In this document: piece after piece, positions 19,337 through 27,455 of the stretch
Position numbering within the stretch: the stretch's first letter is position 1
Layout: the number at the start of each line of letters is the position of its first letter
Assembly: GCF_009733865.1 (NCBI RefSeq)
Contig: NZ_WOFB01000001.1
Span: forward strand, 248,001 to 312,000
Reading direction: 5' to 3'
From: Oceanobacillus salinisoli
GTDB lineage: Bacteria > Bacillota > Bacilli > Bacillales > Amphibacillaceae
DNA: 64,000 bases
Program-made: the position numbers and the translations under genes
The notes under the pieces: model-generated
Told to the model about the DNA's origin: nothing
Seen by the model: the letters and a program-made list of their open reading frames with translations, nothing else
The model's database searches: none

Positions 19337-20896
19337 ATGGAAGGGACGCTTTACTCACTTATTCCCGCAATATTAATGCTTGTTCTTGTTATATTAACGA
19401 GAAAAGTACTTCTGTCTTTAGGGGCGGGAATTGTAGTTGGAGCATTATTTATACATGATTTTCAAATACTTGGAGCACTTCAGGAGATTTGGACAGTTTT
19501 TTATGAAATAATTATCTCTGAAGGGGCGCTAAATACAGGAAATCTGCTGTTATTGGGTTTTCTGCTATTACTAGGAATAATGACTGCATTTTTGCAAGCA
19601 TCTGGAGGCAGCCGTGCATTTGGAGAATGGATGCTAAAACGCGTGAAAACGCGCAGTGGTGCTCAGCTAATGTCAGGGGTCTTAGGTATCATTATTTTTA
19701 TTGACGACTATTTTAATAGTTTGGCTGTTGGGCAAGTTGCAAGACCGATAACAGATCGTCATAAAGTCTCACGTGCTAAACTTGCTTATATTATTGATTC
19801 AACATCAGCGCCAATTACGGTTATTTCCCCAATATCCAGTTGGGGTGCATATATCATTGGTATTTTGGGTGGAATGTTTGCTGCAAATGGTATTACAGAC
19901 ATACAGCCATTACAAGCATTTATCCAAATGATTCCACTTAATCTTTACGCCATTACAGCAATCATTCTTGTTTTTTTAGTGGCGTATTTGAAAATGGACA
20001 TTGGTCCAATGCGAACACATGAGGAACGTGCTATTCGTACCGGACAACTTATAAGCCCAGATCAAAGTAAAGTTTCTGGCGATTTAAGCGATGAATTTGA
20101 AGCACATCCAAAGGGCAAAGTGTATCATTTATTGCTTCCAATCGCTGTTCTCGTATTTGTCACGGTCTTAGCAATGATTATTACTGGTTCTCGGGCAAGT
20201 GAGGGGAACGTCACATTACTGTCTATCTTTGCCAATACGGACGTGAATATGTCCCTGTTTATAGGAGGAGTGGCAGCAGTGATTACTTCTTTTATATTCC
20301 ATTTTGGACAAAGTGCACCTAAATCGGCTATTGGTAAAATGCTCGCTGAAGGAATCAAGACCATGCTTCCAGCTATTTATATTTTGATTTTAGCTTGGAT
20401 GATAGGTTCTATCATTAGCACATTGGAAACTGGCCAATATTTAGCCCAAATATTTAATGATTTACAAGTCAATGCAGCGATGTTGCCGCTTTTATTCTTT
20501 ATTATTTCTGGATTTATGGCATTAGCAACTGGTACATCGTGGGGAACATTTGGAATTATGCTGCCAATTGCAGCAGAAGTTGCAGTAGTAACGGATATGA
20601 CGATGCTGTTGCCATCCTTAGCAGCGGTTTTAGCAGGGGCTGTATTTGGTGATCATTGTACACCAATCTCGGATACAACCATCCTTTCTTCCACCGGTGC
20701 CGGATCGAATCACATTGATCACGTTCTGACCCAATTGCCATATGCATTGATAGCAGCTGTTATTGCCATGATTGGATATGTACTAGTTGGTTTTACTGGA
20801 CAAGCTGCTATTTCATTGGTTATATCCATCATACTAATTATTGCTATTAGTTTAACAATTAATTATTTTATAAAAAATAATCAAGATAACGCATAA
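19337..20896 (+). CDS. NhaC-family Na+/H+ antiporter, candidate lysine transporter
   Basis: A 519-residue polytopic membrane protein of the NhaC/YqkI-type antiporter family, with about 11-12 hydrophobic segments. Conserved stretches include IIFIDDYFNSLAVGQVARPI, SAPITVISPISSWGAY and AVFGDHCTPISDTTILSSTG. Members of this family preceded by L-box riboswitches have been predicted to carry lysine, so the annotation as a simple Na+/H+ antiporter may be wrong. TTGGAGGT lies nine bases before the ATG. It is transcribed alone and ends at a strong terminator. Confidence 0.9.
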   Translation: MEGTLYSLIPAILMLVLVILTRKVLLSLGAGIVVGALFIHDFQILGALQEIWTVFYEIIISEGALNTGNLLLLGFLLLLGIMTAFLQASGGSRAFGEWMLKRVKTRSGAQLMSGVLGIIIFIDDYFNSLAVGQVARPITDRHKVSRAKLAYIIDSTSAPITVISPISSWGAYIIGILGGMFAANGITDIQPLQAFIQMIPLNLYAITAIILVFLVAYLKMDIGPMRTHEERAIRTGQLISPDQSKVSGDLSDEFEAHPKGKVYHLLLPIAVLVFVTVLAMIITGSRASEGNVTLLSIFANTDVNMSLFIGGVAAVITSFIFHFGQSAPKSAIGKMLAEGIKTMLPAIYILILAWMIGSIISTLETGQYLAQIFNDLQVNAAMLPLLFFIISGFMALATGTSWGTFGIMLPIAAEVAVVTDMTMLLPSLAAVLAGAVFGDHCTPISDTTILSSTGAGSNHIDHVLTQLPYALIAAVIAMIGYVLVGFTGQAAISLVISIILIIAISLTINYFIKNNQDNA

Positions 20897-20900
20897 TAAG

Positions 20901-20944
20901 AGCGATTCTTTCATCTATATAAGATGAGAGAATCGCTTTTTTTG
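20901..20944 (+). terminator. Terminator after the NhaC-family gene
   Basis: AGCGATTCTTTCATCT pairs with AGATGAGAGAATCGCT, then eight T's. Confidence 0.93.
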
Positions 20945-20947
20945 AAA

Positions 20948-21357
20948 AGATAAGAACGTATAAATTTTTTGCTTCGATGTCTAGCTCCAGCGCCCAGCGA
21001 CTAGCGAGACTTCCCTCACCTCCGTACGATAAAGAAGACTTACCGATTGGTGAAACCAGAGGCTTAGTCGCACTTATACCCTTGTGGTGAAAGTCAACAT
21101 CGACTCAGGTTTTTAGGAGCCGACTAAAAGCGGGCTCTAGCGCTCATGCGTCGGCATACCCCTATGAAGGGGCATGTTTCCTTTTCGCTCTTCAAGCATA
21201 AGATTCACTAAGATTTTTACATTCGTAAAAATCAAGATCATCTAATCTCCTGCGGGGACTGTTCGGTTAAAACCGCCGCTTTGCGTGGCAACACCGAACC
21301 ACCTGGCATGGCCAGGCGCAGTCCGTACGTCACTAAACGGGCGCTTGCGCTTTTCTT
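20948..21357 (+). repeat. Repeat family B, long copy (~410 bp)
   Basis: Starts GATAAGAACGTATAAATTTT, then TCTAGCTCCAGCGCCCAGCG, and ends AAACGGGCGCTTGCGCTTTT. The outer CAGCGCCC and GGGCGCTTGCGC arms are complementary in part. Relative to the 234-bp copy at 47849 it has about 180 additional bases between CCTCCGTACGATAA and TCTCCTGCGGGG. No frame is shared by the copies, so I see no coding role. Confidence 0.85.
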
Positions 21358-21487
21358 ATAGATACAAAATATAAAACTTTCTTCCTCCATAAGTACAGAT
21401 AGGGATGCGTCATATATTCTTGTCCCTAGTTGTGTGAAAAACCTTTTTTAAAAGTTTTGTAATTGAATAAAAATTTTAATTATTACT

Positions 21488-21516
21488 TTGACATAGTCTA
21501 AAAGTACCGTTATAAT
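21488..21516 (+). promoter_or_regulatory. Sigma-A promoter of the NSS symporter gene
   Basis: A consensus promoter: TTGACA (21488-21493), 17 bases, TATAAT (21511-21516). The leader of about 90 bases holds a hairpin at 21555-21591 (TTCTTATTG with CAATAAGAA) just before the ribosome site. Confidence 0.88.
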
Positions 21517-21612
21517 ACAAATTAATATCAGAAAAAATAGATTCTTAATAATTATTCTTATTGTAGAAAAATAGTGTTACTGCAATAAGAAGAGAAAAGG
21601 GGAGGCGTTTAT

Positions 21613-23145
21613 ATGGAAACAAGGTCACTGTGGGGGACCAGATCAGGTTTTATCTTGGCGGCAATTGGGTCAGCTGTAGGTTTAGGTAATATTTGGCGAT
21701 TTCCATCTGTTGCATACGAAAATGGTGGAGGAGCATTTTTTATTCCATACTTATTTGCATTGCTGACTGCGGGAATTCCACTGTTAATTATGGAATTTAC
21801 GATCGGCCATAAGTACCGTGGTTCGGCACCATTATCGTTTAGCAGAATGAATAAGAAAGCAGAATGGCTTGGATGGTGGGGAGCATTGGTAGCCTTTGTA
21901 ATCTCTACCTATTATTCTGTCATTATTGCTTGGGCCATGTCTTATACTATTTTCTCTTTCAATTTAAACTGGGGTTCAGACACAGAAGCATTTTTATTCA
22001 ATGACTATTTAAATTTAACTGTCGATCCTGGACAAACAGGTAGTTTTGTTCCTGGTGTGCTCATTCCATTAATTATTGTTTGGGTTTTAGTACTGGGTAT
22101 TTTGTTTAAAGGAGTTAAAAAAGGTATCGAAATTGCCAACCGAATTTTTATCCCGCTATTAATCGTTTTATTCCTTATTATAGTTATTCGGGCAATTACA
22201 TTACCTGGAGCCATTGATGGATTGAATGCATTTTTCCAGCCTGATTTTGAATCCATTATGTCATCTGATGTATGGGTTGCTGCTTATGGACAAATATTCT
22301 TTAGTTTATCGATCGCATTTGCCATTATGATTGCCTATTCTAGTTATTTGCCGAAAAAATCTGATATAACGAATAATGCCTTTACTGTAGGGTTTGGTAA
22401 CTCAAGTTTTGAATTACTAGCTGGTATTGGTGTATTTTCTATTCTAGGTTTTATGGCCGGTCAAGCTGGTGTAGCAATAGATGAATTAGTAGCTGGTGGT
22501 GTAGGACTTGCATTTGTAGTGTTTCCACAAATTATTAATGAATTGCCTGCACTGAGCGGTCTATTTGGTTTCTTATTCTTTGCATCGCTGGTACTTGCTG
22601 GTTTGAGTTCTTTAATCTCTATTAGTGAGGCATATATCTCGGCAATTGTAGATAAATTTAAAATATCCAGAGCTAAAGCAGTATTGCTTGGTGGTGGGTT
22701 ATCTGCTGTTATTTCACTGCTTTATGCAACACAAGGTGGTCTATTCTTCCTTGATGCGGTAGATTACTTTATTAATCAATTTGGTGTTGCATTTATCGGG
22801 TTAATAGAAGTTGTTATGGTAGCTTGGATTTTACGTAAGTTGAATGTCTTGCAGGAACATGCTAATGAAATTTCTGATATTCCTTTAGGTGGATGGTGGA
22901 AAATTAGTTTAGGTGGTATTACACCAATTGTATTAGGATATATGATGTTCGATTTATTCAGATTAAATCTATTAAAACAATTTCCGACCGATACAGGTAA
23001 CTATGAAGGATATTCAGATACGTTCATAGCGATTGCTGGCTGGGGGGTAGCGGCGGCAGCATTAATCATTGGTATTTTATTAATGTTTACAAAATGGAAG
23101 AACGACGTCACGGAAGATTACCAAAAATCTGAGGAGGCAAAATGA
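21613..23145 (+). CDS. Sodium:neurotransmitter symporter (SNF/NSS) family amino acid transporter
   Basis: A Na+-coupled amino acid importer of the NSS (LeuT-like) family with 510 residues and about 11-12 membrane helices. The N-terminal signature GSAVGLGNIWRFPSVAYENG contains the unwound TM1 sodium-site region. The neighbouring 39-codon gene matches MetS, the small partner of the methionine/alanine importer MetP in Corynebacterium, so methionine and alanine are candidate substrates. AAAGGGGAGG precedes the ATG. Consensus promoter at 21488. Confidence 0.92.
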   Translation: METRSLWGTRSGFILAAIGSAVGLGNIWRFPSVAYENGGGAFFIPYLFALLTAGIPLLIMEFTIGHKYRGSAPLSFSRMNKKAEWLGWWGALVAFVISTYYSVIIAWAMSYTIFSFNLNWGSDTEAFLFNDYLNLTVDPGQTGSFVPGVLIPLIIVWVLVLGILFKGVKKGIEIANRIFIPLLIVLFLIIVIRAITLPGAIDGLNAFFQPDFESIMSSDVWVAAYGQIFFSLSIAFAIMIAYSSYLPKKSDITNNAFTVGFGNSSFELLAGIGVFSILGFMAGQAGVAIDELVAGGVGLAFVVFPQIINELPALSGLFGFLFFASLVLAGLSSLISISEAYISAIVDKFKISRAKAVLLGGGLSAVISLLYATQGGLFFLDAVDYFINQFGVAFIGLIEVVMVAWILRKLNVLQEHANEISDIPLGGWWKISLGGITPIVLGYMMFDLFRLNLLKQFPTDTGNYEGYSDTFIAIAGWGVAAAALIIGILLMFTKWKNDVTEDYQKSEEAK

Positions 23146-23261
23146 TGACTGGTGGAGCAATCTTTGTAATGGTTCTTGGTATGGTAATCATTTGGGGTGG
23201 ACTTGGATTAAGTATTAACCATGCCGTTAAAAAAGCCAAAGAAGCTAAAGAAGCAGAGTGA
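23142..23261 (+). CDS. metS: MetS-like small subunit of NSS transporter (39 aa)
   Basis: A 39-codon gene starting MMTGGAIFVMVLGMVIIWGG, one membrane helix, then a basic/acidic tail (KKAKEAKEAE). This layout and the W-G-G-L-G-L-S-I stretch are typical of the methionine/alanine importer small subunit MetS. Its ATG overlaps the symporter stop (ATGA) and GAGGAGG lies five to eight bases upstream, so translation is coupled. A terminator follows 18 bases downstream. The short length makes it easy to miss in automated annotation. Confidence 0.88.
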   Translation: MMTGGAIFVMVLGMVIIWGGLGLSINHAVKKAKEAKEAE

Positions 23262-23279
23262 AAATATATTTATGAAAAT

Positions 23280-23311
23280 AAGGTTATCACTCTATGGTGA
23301 TGGCCTTTTTA
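23280..23311 (+). terminator. Terminator after metS-like gene
   Basis: AAGGTTATCAC pairs with GTGATGGCCTT (two G-U pairs), followed by TTT. Confidence 0.85.
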
Positions 23312-23360
23312 ATTATAGGATCTATTTCGTAAAGTTTGTTGTTAGGGAATGGATATAAAC

Positions 23361-23530
23361 CCCGAACAAACTTAAAATGATGGTTGGAGCATCAACTTAC
23401 CGCTACGGAAATACACTACGCGCACCTTAGGGCGGCTGGTGAGCCTCCTCGTGCTGTCTCGTCTTTAGGGGTCTCACCGATGCCTCTTTTCCTGCGGGAG
23501 TATCCATGTATTTCTTCCGCTGTTTTTGTG
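23361..23530 (-). repeat. Repeat family A, copy with palindromic extension
   Basis: The family core TACCGCTACGGAAATACACT is followed by CGCGCACCTTAGGGCG, GGTGAGCCTC and TTCCTGCGGGAGTATCCAT. The same extension, in the other orientation, is seen at 61612-61735. The two ends (GGAAATACAC and ATGTATTTC) can pair, making a large stem. Confidence 0.82.
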
Positions 23531-23799
23531 CTATTCAACTTTCTATATTAGTATTGCCAATTGATTTTGACTGGGTCAGGGAATAGTTTATTTCCTTGGA
23601 ATAATACAAAGATTTTATCTTATTTACGATATAACACTGTCCTGTTCGAAAACAGGTAACTAAAATCTTTAGAGCAAAAAGTAATCTAATGCAATATCTA
23701 TTTACTAAGAATAATGTAGGGTCTATCTACAGATGAAAGAAGCTTAATCTCAAACGTCCTATTTACAGGTTATAGCTACACATTAAACAGAAAACTGGT

Positions 23800-24020
23800 A
23801 CTAGCGTAGGCAGAATACGTAGACTCTTCGAAAATACAAACCGATTTTCTTCGTGCGATGTAGAGCTGAAGTTCGCGTTCCTTGTCCTGTGGGAATAGCA
23901 CGTTCCAGACCTGAGCAGCTGCGGTTTTCCGCGAGGAGGCTTTAGGTCGTGCCCACGAACCGTAAGTCTTCTGCCGGAGCGAATGCAAAACCACTATCAA
24001 CATTAGAATAAGCGAGAGCA
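23800..24020 (-). repeat. Repeat family D (module)
   Basis: The reverse strand reads CTCTCGCTTATTCTAATG, CGCTCCGGCAGAAGACTTAC, GGTTCGTGGGCACGACCTAA, then CACAGGACAAGGAACGCGAA and TACATCGCACGAAGAAAA. The first blocks recur at 63440-63530 and the last blocks at 27150-27200 inside a family C element, so this module is shared between composite repeats. No convincing frame. Confidence 0.75.
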
Positions 24021-24126
24021 CACTAGTTCGAAGTTAAAATATGGAACATTTTCCTGTAATAAGCAACAATCTTTTTAGAAAAAATTCTAATTATTAAACC
24101 GTTTGAACAAAGGAGGTTATCACAAT

Positions 24127-24167
24127 AATATGACTACAAAATTGATATACAATTCCGTAGTCATATT
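24127..24167. terminator. Hairpin downstream of lytH
   Basis: AATATGACTAC (24127-24137) pairs perfectly with GTAGTCATATT (24157-24167). It lies 20 bases beyond the lytH stop and could terminate that minus-strand transcript, although the T-tract is weak. Confidence 0.55.
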
Positions 24168-24186
24168 TAGAGATTCTTGTATAACG

Positions 24187-25155
24187 TTAATTTTTTGCCA
24201 TTCGTTCCCATTTTTTTAAGTACGGATAGGGATCGAACGAAAATTCGTTTTTTCCATTGTCCTTGTACATTCCGTAGTGTAAATGCGGTGGGAATTTACC
24301 CGACGTTCCAGGAGGTCCGTATCCTGTTGATCCAACACTTCCAAGGACATCTCCAGGTTTAACCACTTGTCCTATTTGTAAATCATCATTATAGCCACTC
24401 ATGTGTGCATAGTAGTGATAAATATTGTATATATCTCTAATACCAATGCGCCATCCGCCATACAAATTCCAGCCCATCATCTCTACTACACCATAAGTTG
24501 TTGACTTAACCGGGGTTCCATAATCAGCAAAAATGTCTGTTCCTTCGTGTGTTCGTAGGCCACCGAACCCCCGTCTGTCTCCCCAAGTATTATTGTAGCT
24601 GTAATTGTAGTTGATGGCGACTGGGAAGTCACGGTCGGTAAGGTTTATATCCTTGAATTTTCGAAACACTTTAGATGTATTTTTGATTGTTTGTACGGTT
24701 AGGTCCCGCTTATAATAATTCCACAGGGCAATCTTAATGTCATCCTCGGTAGGTCCATACTCTAAGAGGATATTTCCCATGGTAAATAAAATATCTTCAG
24801 CATCTTCAGGATCCGCTTTTCCGTCGCCATTTCCATCTTTTCCTTTACCATCAAACATTTCGATAATTTCCACACCCTGGTATTCAGAGGCATTTCCTAT
24901 ACCAAACCATATCTCAGATGGTATATCGATGGAAATAACCTTCTCCGGTTCACTACTATCTTGGGTATTTCGTTCAAAATTGTCAATAGCAGCTAAGTAA
25001 TACCAAGGAATTTGTGTCAAAGCTTCTGTCTTTTTAAATAAAGCCATTCTTTTATCATAAATGGATTCTTTATCTTCATTTTCTTCTTCTGCATTTACCG
25101 TACTTACACATAAAAATGTCAAAATAAGTATGGAAACGATTAGCTTCTTAACCAA
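24187..25155 (-). CDS. lytH: Sporulation L-Ala-D-Glu endopeptidase LytH (M23)
   Basis: Peptidase family M23 enzyme that in B. subtilis trims cortex muropeptides to single L-alanine side chains. The 322 residues carry a signal peptide or anchor (VSILILTFLCVSTVNA), an N-terminal IPWYYLAAIDNFER segment, and a C-terminal M23 domain with zinc motifs HEGTD and HLHYG. Both ends agree with LytH/YunA as I know it. The start TTG 25155 lies seven bases after GGGAGGT; in-frame ATG and GTG further up overlap or precede that site. Expected in the forespore. Confidence 0.92.
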   Translation of the reverse strand: MVKKLIVSILILTFLCVSTVNAEEENEDKESIYDKRMALFKKTEALTQIPWYYLAAIDNFERNTQDSSEPEKVISIDIPSEIWFGIGNASEYQGVEIIEMFDGKGKDGNGDGKADPEDAEDILFTMGNILLEYGPTEDDIKIALWNYYKRDLTVQTIKNTSKVFRKFKDINLTDRDFPVAINYNYSYNNTWGDRRGFGGLRTHEGTDIFADYGTPVKSTTYGVVEMMGWNLYGGWRIGIRDIYNIYHYYAHMSGYNDDLQIGQVVKPGDVLGSVGSTGYGPPGTSGKFPPHLHYGMYKDNGKNEFSFDPYPYLKKWERMAKN

Positions 25156-25275
25156 TTGCTTCACCTCCCGGATTACACGTATATTTTTCGTCACATAACG
25201 TATTCTATTCCATACTTTCCTACAAAAATATCAGTGCTATCGCCATCAAAGGCTAACGATAGCCATATTTGGACT

Positions 25276-25848
25276 TTACATGTCATTGCTGGTATGATGT
25301 CCCTGTGGTGACTTTTGCATTTCTTTTATTAGTTGATTAATCAACTGATCGTAATTGCGTCGAGATGTTGAGTTATGAAGGCTTTGTATATCGTAAATTA
25401 AGGATTCATTATCAGAGACGTAAATCTCATAAAAGCTCGGCATAACAGATTCTGCGGTCTTTCTTGCAATTTGTGCTGTATTTTCTTGTTCACTGTTTTC
25501 TTCGCTTTCATAGGCAACTAAAACTTCCTGATCTGTAACGAGTGTAGCCACTTCTTCAAACCCTTCATTAACTAATATAAGCCTTGTAATCATATCAGCC
25601 ATTTCTGGACGGTCTATTTTTGCTTCCCGATTATTTACTGCATCTTCATTTATTTCATCTTTTGAATAATGTACATAACCTAGTTGCTGATTCATATCCT
25701 GATTTTTCGTTCGAACTTCATCACGATTAGGGTCTAATTCATCAGCAATTTGATCTCTTTCCTCCATAGTATTATCTGTATCCACATTACAAGCACTAAT
25801 AAAAAGAATGGAACTAACTGTAAGAATAAGAATAATTATTTTTTTCAT
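25276..25848 (-). CDS. yutC: YhcN/YlaJ-family sporulation lipoprotein (YutC-like)
   Basis: A 190-residue lipoprotein: type II signal peptide with lipobox ISAC, an acidic linker, and a C-terminal YhcN/YlaJ-type domain (LVTDQEVLVAYESEE). Such lipoproteins are found in spores of Bacillus; the molecular role is unknown. AAAGGAGGG precedes the ATG. It lies upstream of lytH on the same strand, about 120 bases apart, so both may be co-expressed late in sporulation. Position next to yutD matches yutC. Confidence 0.85.
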   Translation of the reverse strand: MKKIIILILTVSSILFISACNVDTDNTMEERDQIADELDPNRDEVRTKNQDMNQQLGYVHYSKDEINEDAVNNREAKIDRPEMADMITRLILVNEGFEEVATLVTDQEVLVAYESEENSEQENTAQIARKTAESVMPSFYEIYVSDNESLIYDIQSLHNSTSRRNYDQLINQLIKEMQKSPQGHHTSNDM

Positions 25849-25979
25849 GGTTTCCCTCCTTTATGAAATATGTCTCTTTCCTAGTTTGCTGTGAAAAAGG
25901 GAAATAATGCACCGAAATTTCTGTTTCTGTTTATCAACATATGGTAAAATAGATTCAGGTTGAAGAGAGGTGACTTGGA

Positions 25980-26255
25980 GTGTTGGAGTTACATGGAAAA
26001 CAATATGAAATCATGGAGAACGTAAAAAATGGTTTTCAGGAAAATGCGTTGAAAGAACGTTATTCAGATATATTAGCTAAATACGATTACATAGTTGGAG
26101 ATTGGGGTTATAATCAACTCAGACTAAAGGGCTTTTATCATGATCGAAGTGCCAAAGCCTCTATCGATACGAAAATAAGTGCACTGGACGATTATTTATA
26201 CGAATACTGTAATTTTGGCTGTGCTTATTTTGTACTTAGAAAAATAAAAAAGTAG
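25980..26255 (+). CDS. yutD: YutD family protein (DUF1027)
   Basis: A 91-residue DUF1027 protein. The diagnostic stretch YDYIVGDWGYNQLRLKGFY and the C-terminal YEYCNFGCAYFVLRK with its CX3C pair are present. Function unknown; it is widely conserved in Bacilli. The start is GTG 25980, about eight bases after GAGGTG; TTG 25983 is an alternative. It is divergent from yutC with 130 bases between. Confidence 0.92.
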   Translation: MLELHGKQYEIMENVKNGFQENALKERYSDILAKYDYIVGDWGYNQLRLKGFYHDRSAKASIDTKISALDDYLYEYCNFGCAYFVLRKIKK

Positions 26256-26288
26256 GAGCAGTCGTTCTTCCTGTGAACGTACTGCTCC
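26255..26288 (-). terminator. Hairpin between yutD and the convergent small gene
   Basis: GGAGCAGT..GTTC pairs with GAAC..ACTGCTCC. On the minus strand it is followed by a TTTTTTATTTTT tract, so it most likely terminates the minus-strand gene at 26294. Confidence 0.75.
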
Positions 26289-26293
26289 ATATC

Positions 26294-26545
26294 TTACTCA
26301 TCATGGAGTGGATGTGAACCAGGGAGTTGTCTTGGAAGATCATCATGTTGCTCTTCATCTGGATAAACGAAGGCACTCATTCGTTTTTGCCCTTCTTTCC
26401 ATTCCGTTGATTTACTTGAAACAGTCTCTTCTTTGTTTATAGCAGAACCAAAAGCCCCTTCAGGAAATTCTTCAGGTATTAGCTCATTTTTCATCCTGTC
26501 AACATTGGAAAAGTTGGAATATTTTTTGTTATGCTCTTTTGGCAA
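26294..26545 (-). CDS. Conserved small cytosolic protein of unknown function
   Basis: An 83-residue hydrophilic protein with KYSNFSNVDRMKNELIPEEF near the N-terminus, an STEWKEGQ segment and a C-terminal LPRQLPGSHPLHDE. I believe this pattern is conserved among Bacillaceae as an unnamed cytosolic protein, but no function is known to me. The start TTG 26545 lies seven bases after AAAGGAGG; an upstream in-frame GTG overlaps that site. Confidence 0.78.
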   Translation of the reverse strand: MPKEHNKKYSNFSNVDRMKNELIPEEFPEGAFGSAINKEETVSSKSTEWKEGQKRMSAFVYPDEEQHDDLPRQLPGSHPLHDE

Positions 26546-26640
26546 GTTTATTCCTCCTTTCACTAAATAGCTTTCTCAACAATTAATAATAATATGATAT
26601 AGGGGTTAATTAGCTTTCATTTAAAGGGAGTGGAAACGTA

Positions 26641-26949
26641 TTGAAGATCTCAACCATCTTAAAATGGGTCAGTGGGGGACTGGAAGCGTTTTGGGGAATA
26701 CCAATTATCGGTGGAACCATTATTCTGGCCTATGCCTGGATGCCTTTAATGGTTATGCTCATCCTGCATATTGTTACCCTTGTTTTTTCCGTTCGTGAGC
26801 GGGAAAAATTCCATGGGAGTATTCTTGGAATTATTACTTCAACTATAGGGTGGATACCAATAGTTGGTATGATTATGCACATTATTACAGCTGTATTTCT
26901 TCTTATTGATGCGTACCATTCAAAAAAATCAAATCAGGATGTAATATAA
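26641..26949 (+). CDS. Small membrane protein, unknown
   Basis: A 102-residue protein with three predicted membrane helices (GTIILAYAWMPLMVMLILHI region, SILGIITSTIGWIPIVGMIM region and a third near the end) and a short polar tail. A GIPIIGG/GWIPIVGM internal similarity suggests a duplicated two-helix unit. No family recognised. The start is TTG 26641, ten bases after AAGGGAG. A family C repeat begins at the base after the stop codon. Confidence 0.72.
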   Translation: MKISTILKWVSGGLEAFWGIPIIGGTIILAYAWMPLMVMLILHIVTLVFSVREREKFHGSILGIITSTIGWIPIVGMIMHIITAVFLLIDAYHSKKSNQDVI

Positions 26950-27316
26950 GTGCGTGTTCAAAAAGGAGGGTGAAAAGGACCGGTCGGCTAAGATCGCAAC
27001 GTCCTGGGACTGCGGTTACTCGTCCCACCGAAAACATTTGTAGCGAGCGCCGACACTAGCACGTCCTGTACGCCTTAAAGTTCGAGGCGGCGATGCTTTG
27101 AGTAGCGGACCCCGAGCGTGTTTTGGTGACTTCTACGTTGCCCACAGGACAAGGAACACTTCGTCAGCGATACATCGCACGCAGAAAAAGTGCTTTTCTT
27201 TTTCAAGGACGTAGGCGGTTTTAATAGAAGGTCCTCACCATACGTAAGCAACTAAAAAAGCGAGCCAACGAAGAAATTCGATGTGTCTTTTTTACCGGAC
27301 TTTTTGAATATCCTCT
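26950..27316 (+). repeat. Repeat family C, long copy with terminal inverted repeats
   Basis: About 367 bp. The left end GTGCGTGTTCAAAAAGGAGG and the right end, read inward, GAGGATATTCAAAAAGTCCG share a TTCAAAAAG core and adjacent GAAAAGGAC-like sequence, forming imperfect terminal inverted repeats of about 28 bp. A 218-bp relative lies at 53293-53510. The element begins immediately after the stop codon of the preceding gene. The interior includes family D-like blocks. Confidence 0.82.
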
Positions 27317-27455
27317 ATAGAAGAATCTTGCCAGTTTTGCTACGCTTACTCTTCGCAATTGATATAAATTCTAATACAAGTGAGTGCACTGCCCGATTCT
27401 CACCCGGGCAGTTTCGCACCTAAGGATACCACTTCAGCCTCTTAGAAGAAAAGAC

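Noticed and set aside
20948-21357. Insertion sequence remnant with transposase
   Set aside because: No transposase-like frame or target-site duplication could be recognised; treated as a non-coding repeat.
23776-24021. 81-codon minus-strand open frame
   Set aside because: It lies in the family D module; the related segment at 63440-63590 does not keep the frame.
24130-24222. 30-codon open frame after AAAGGAGGT
   Set aside because: It overlaps a perfect hairpin and the end of lytH; the spacing from the ribosome site is too long.
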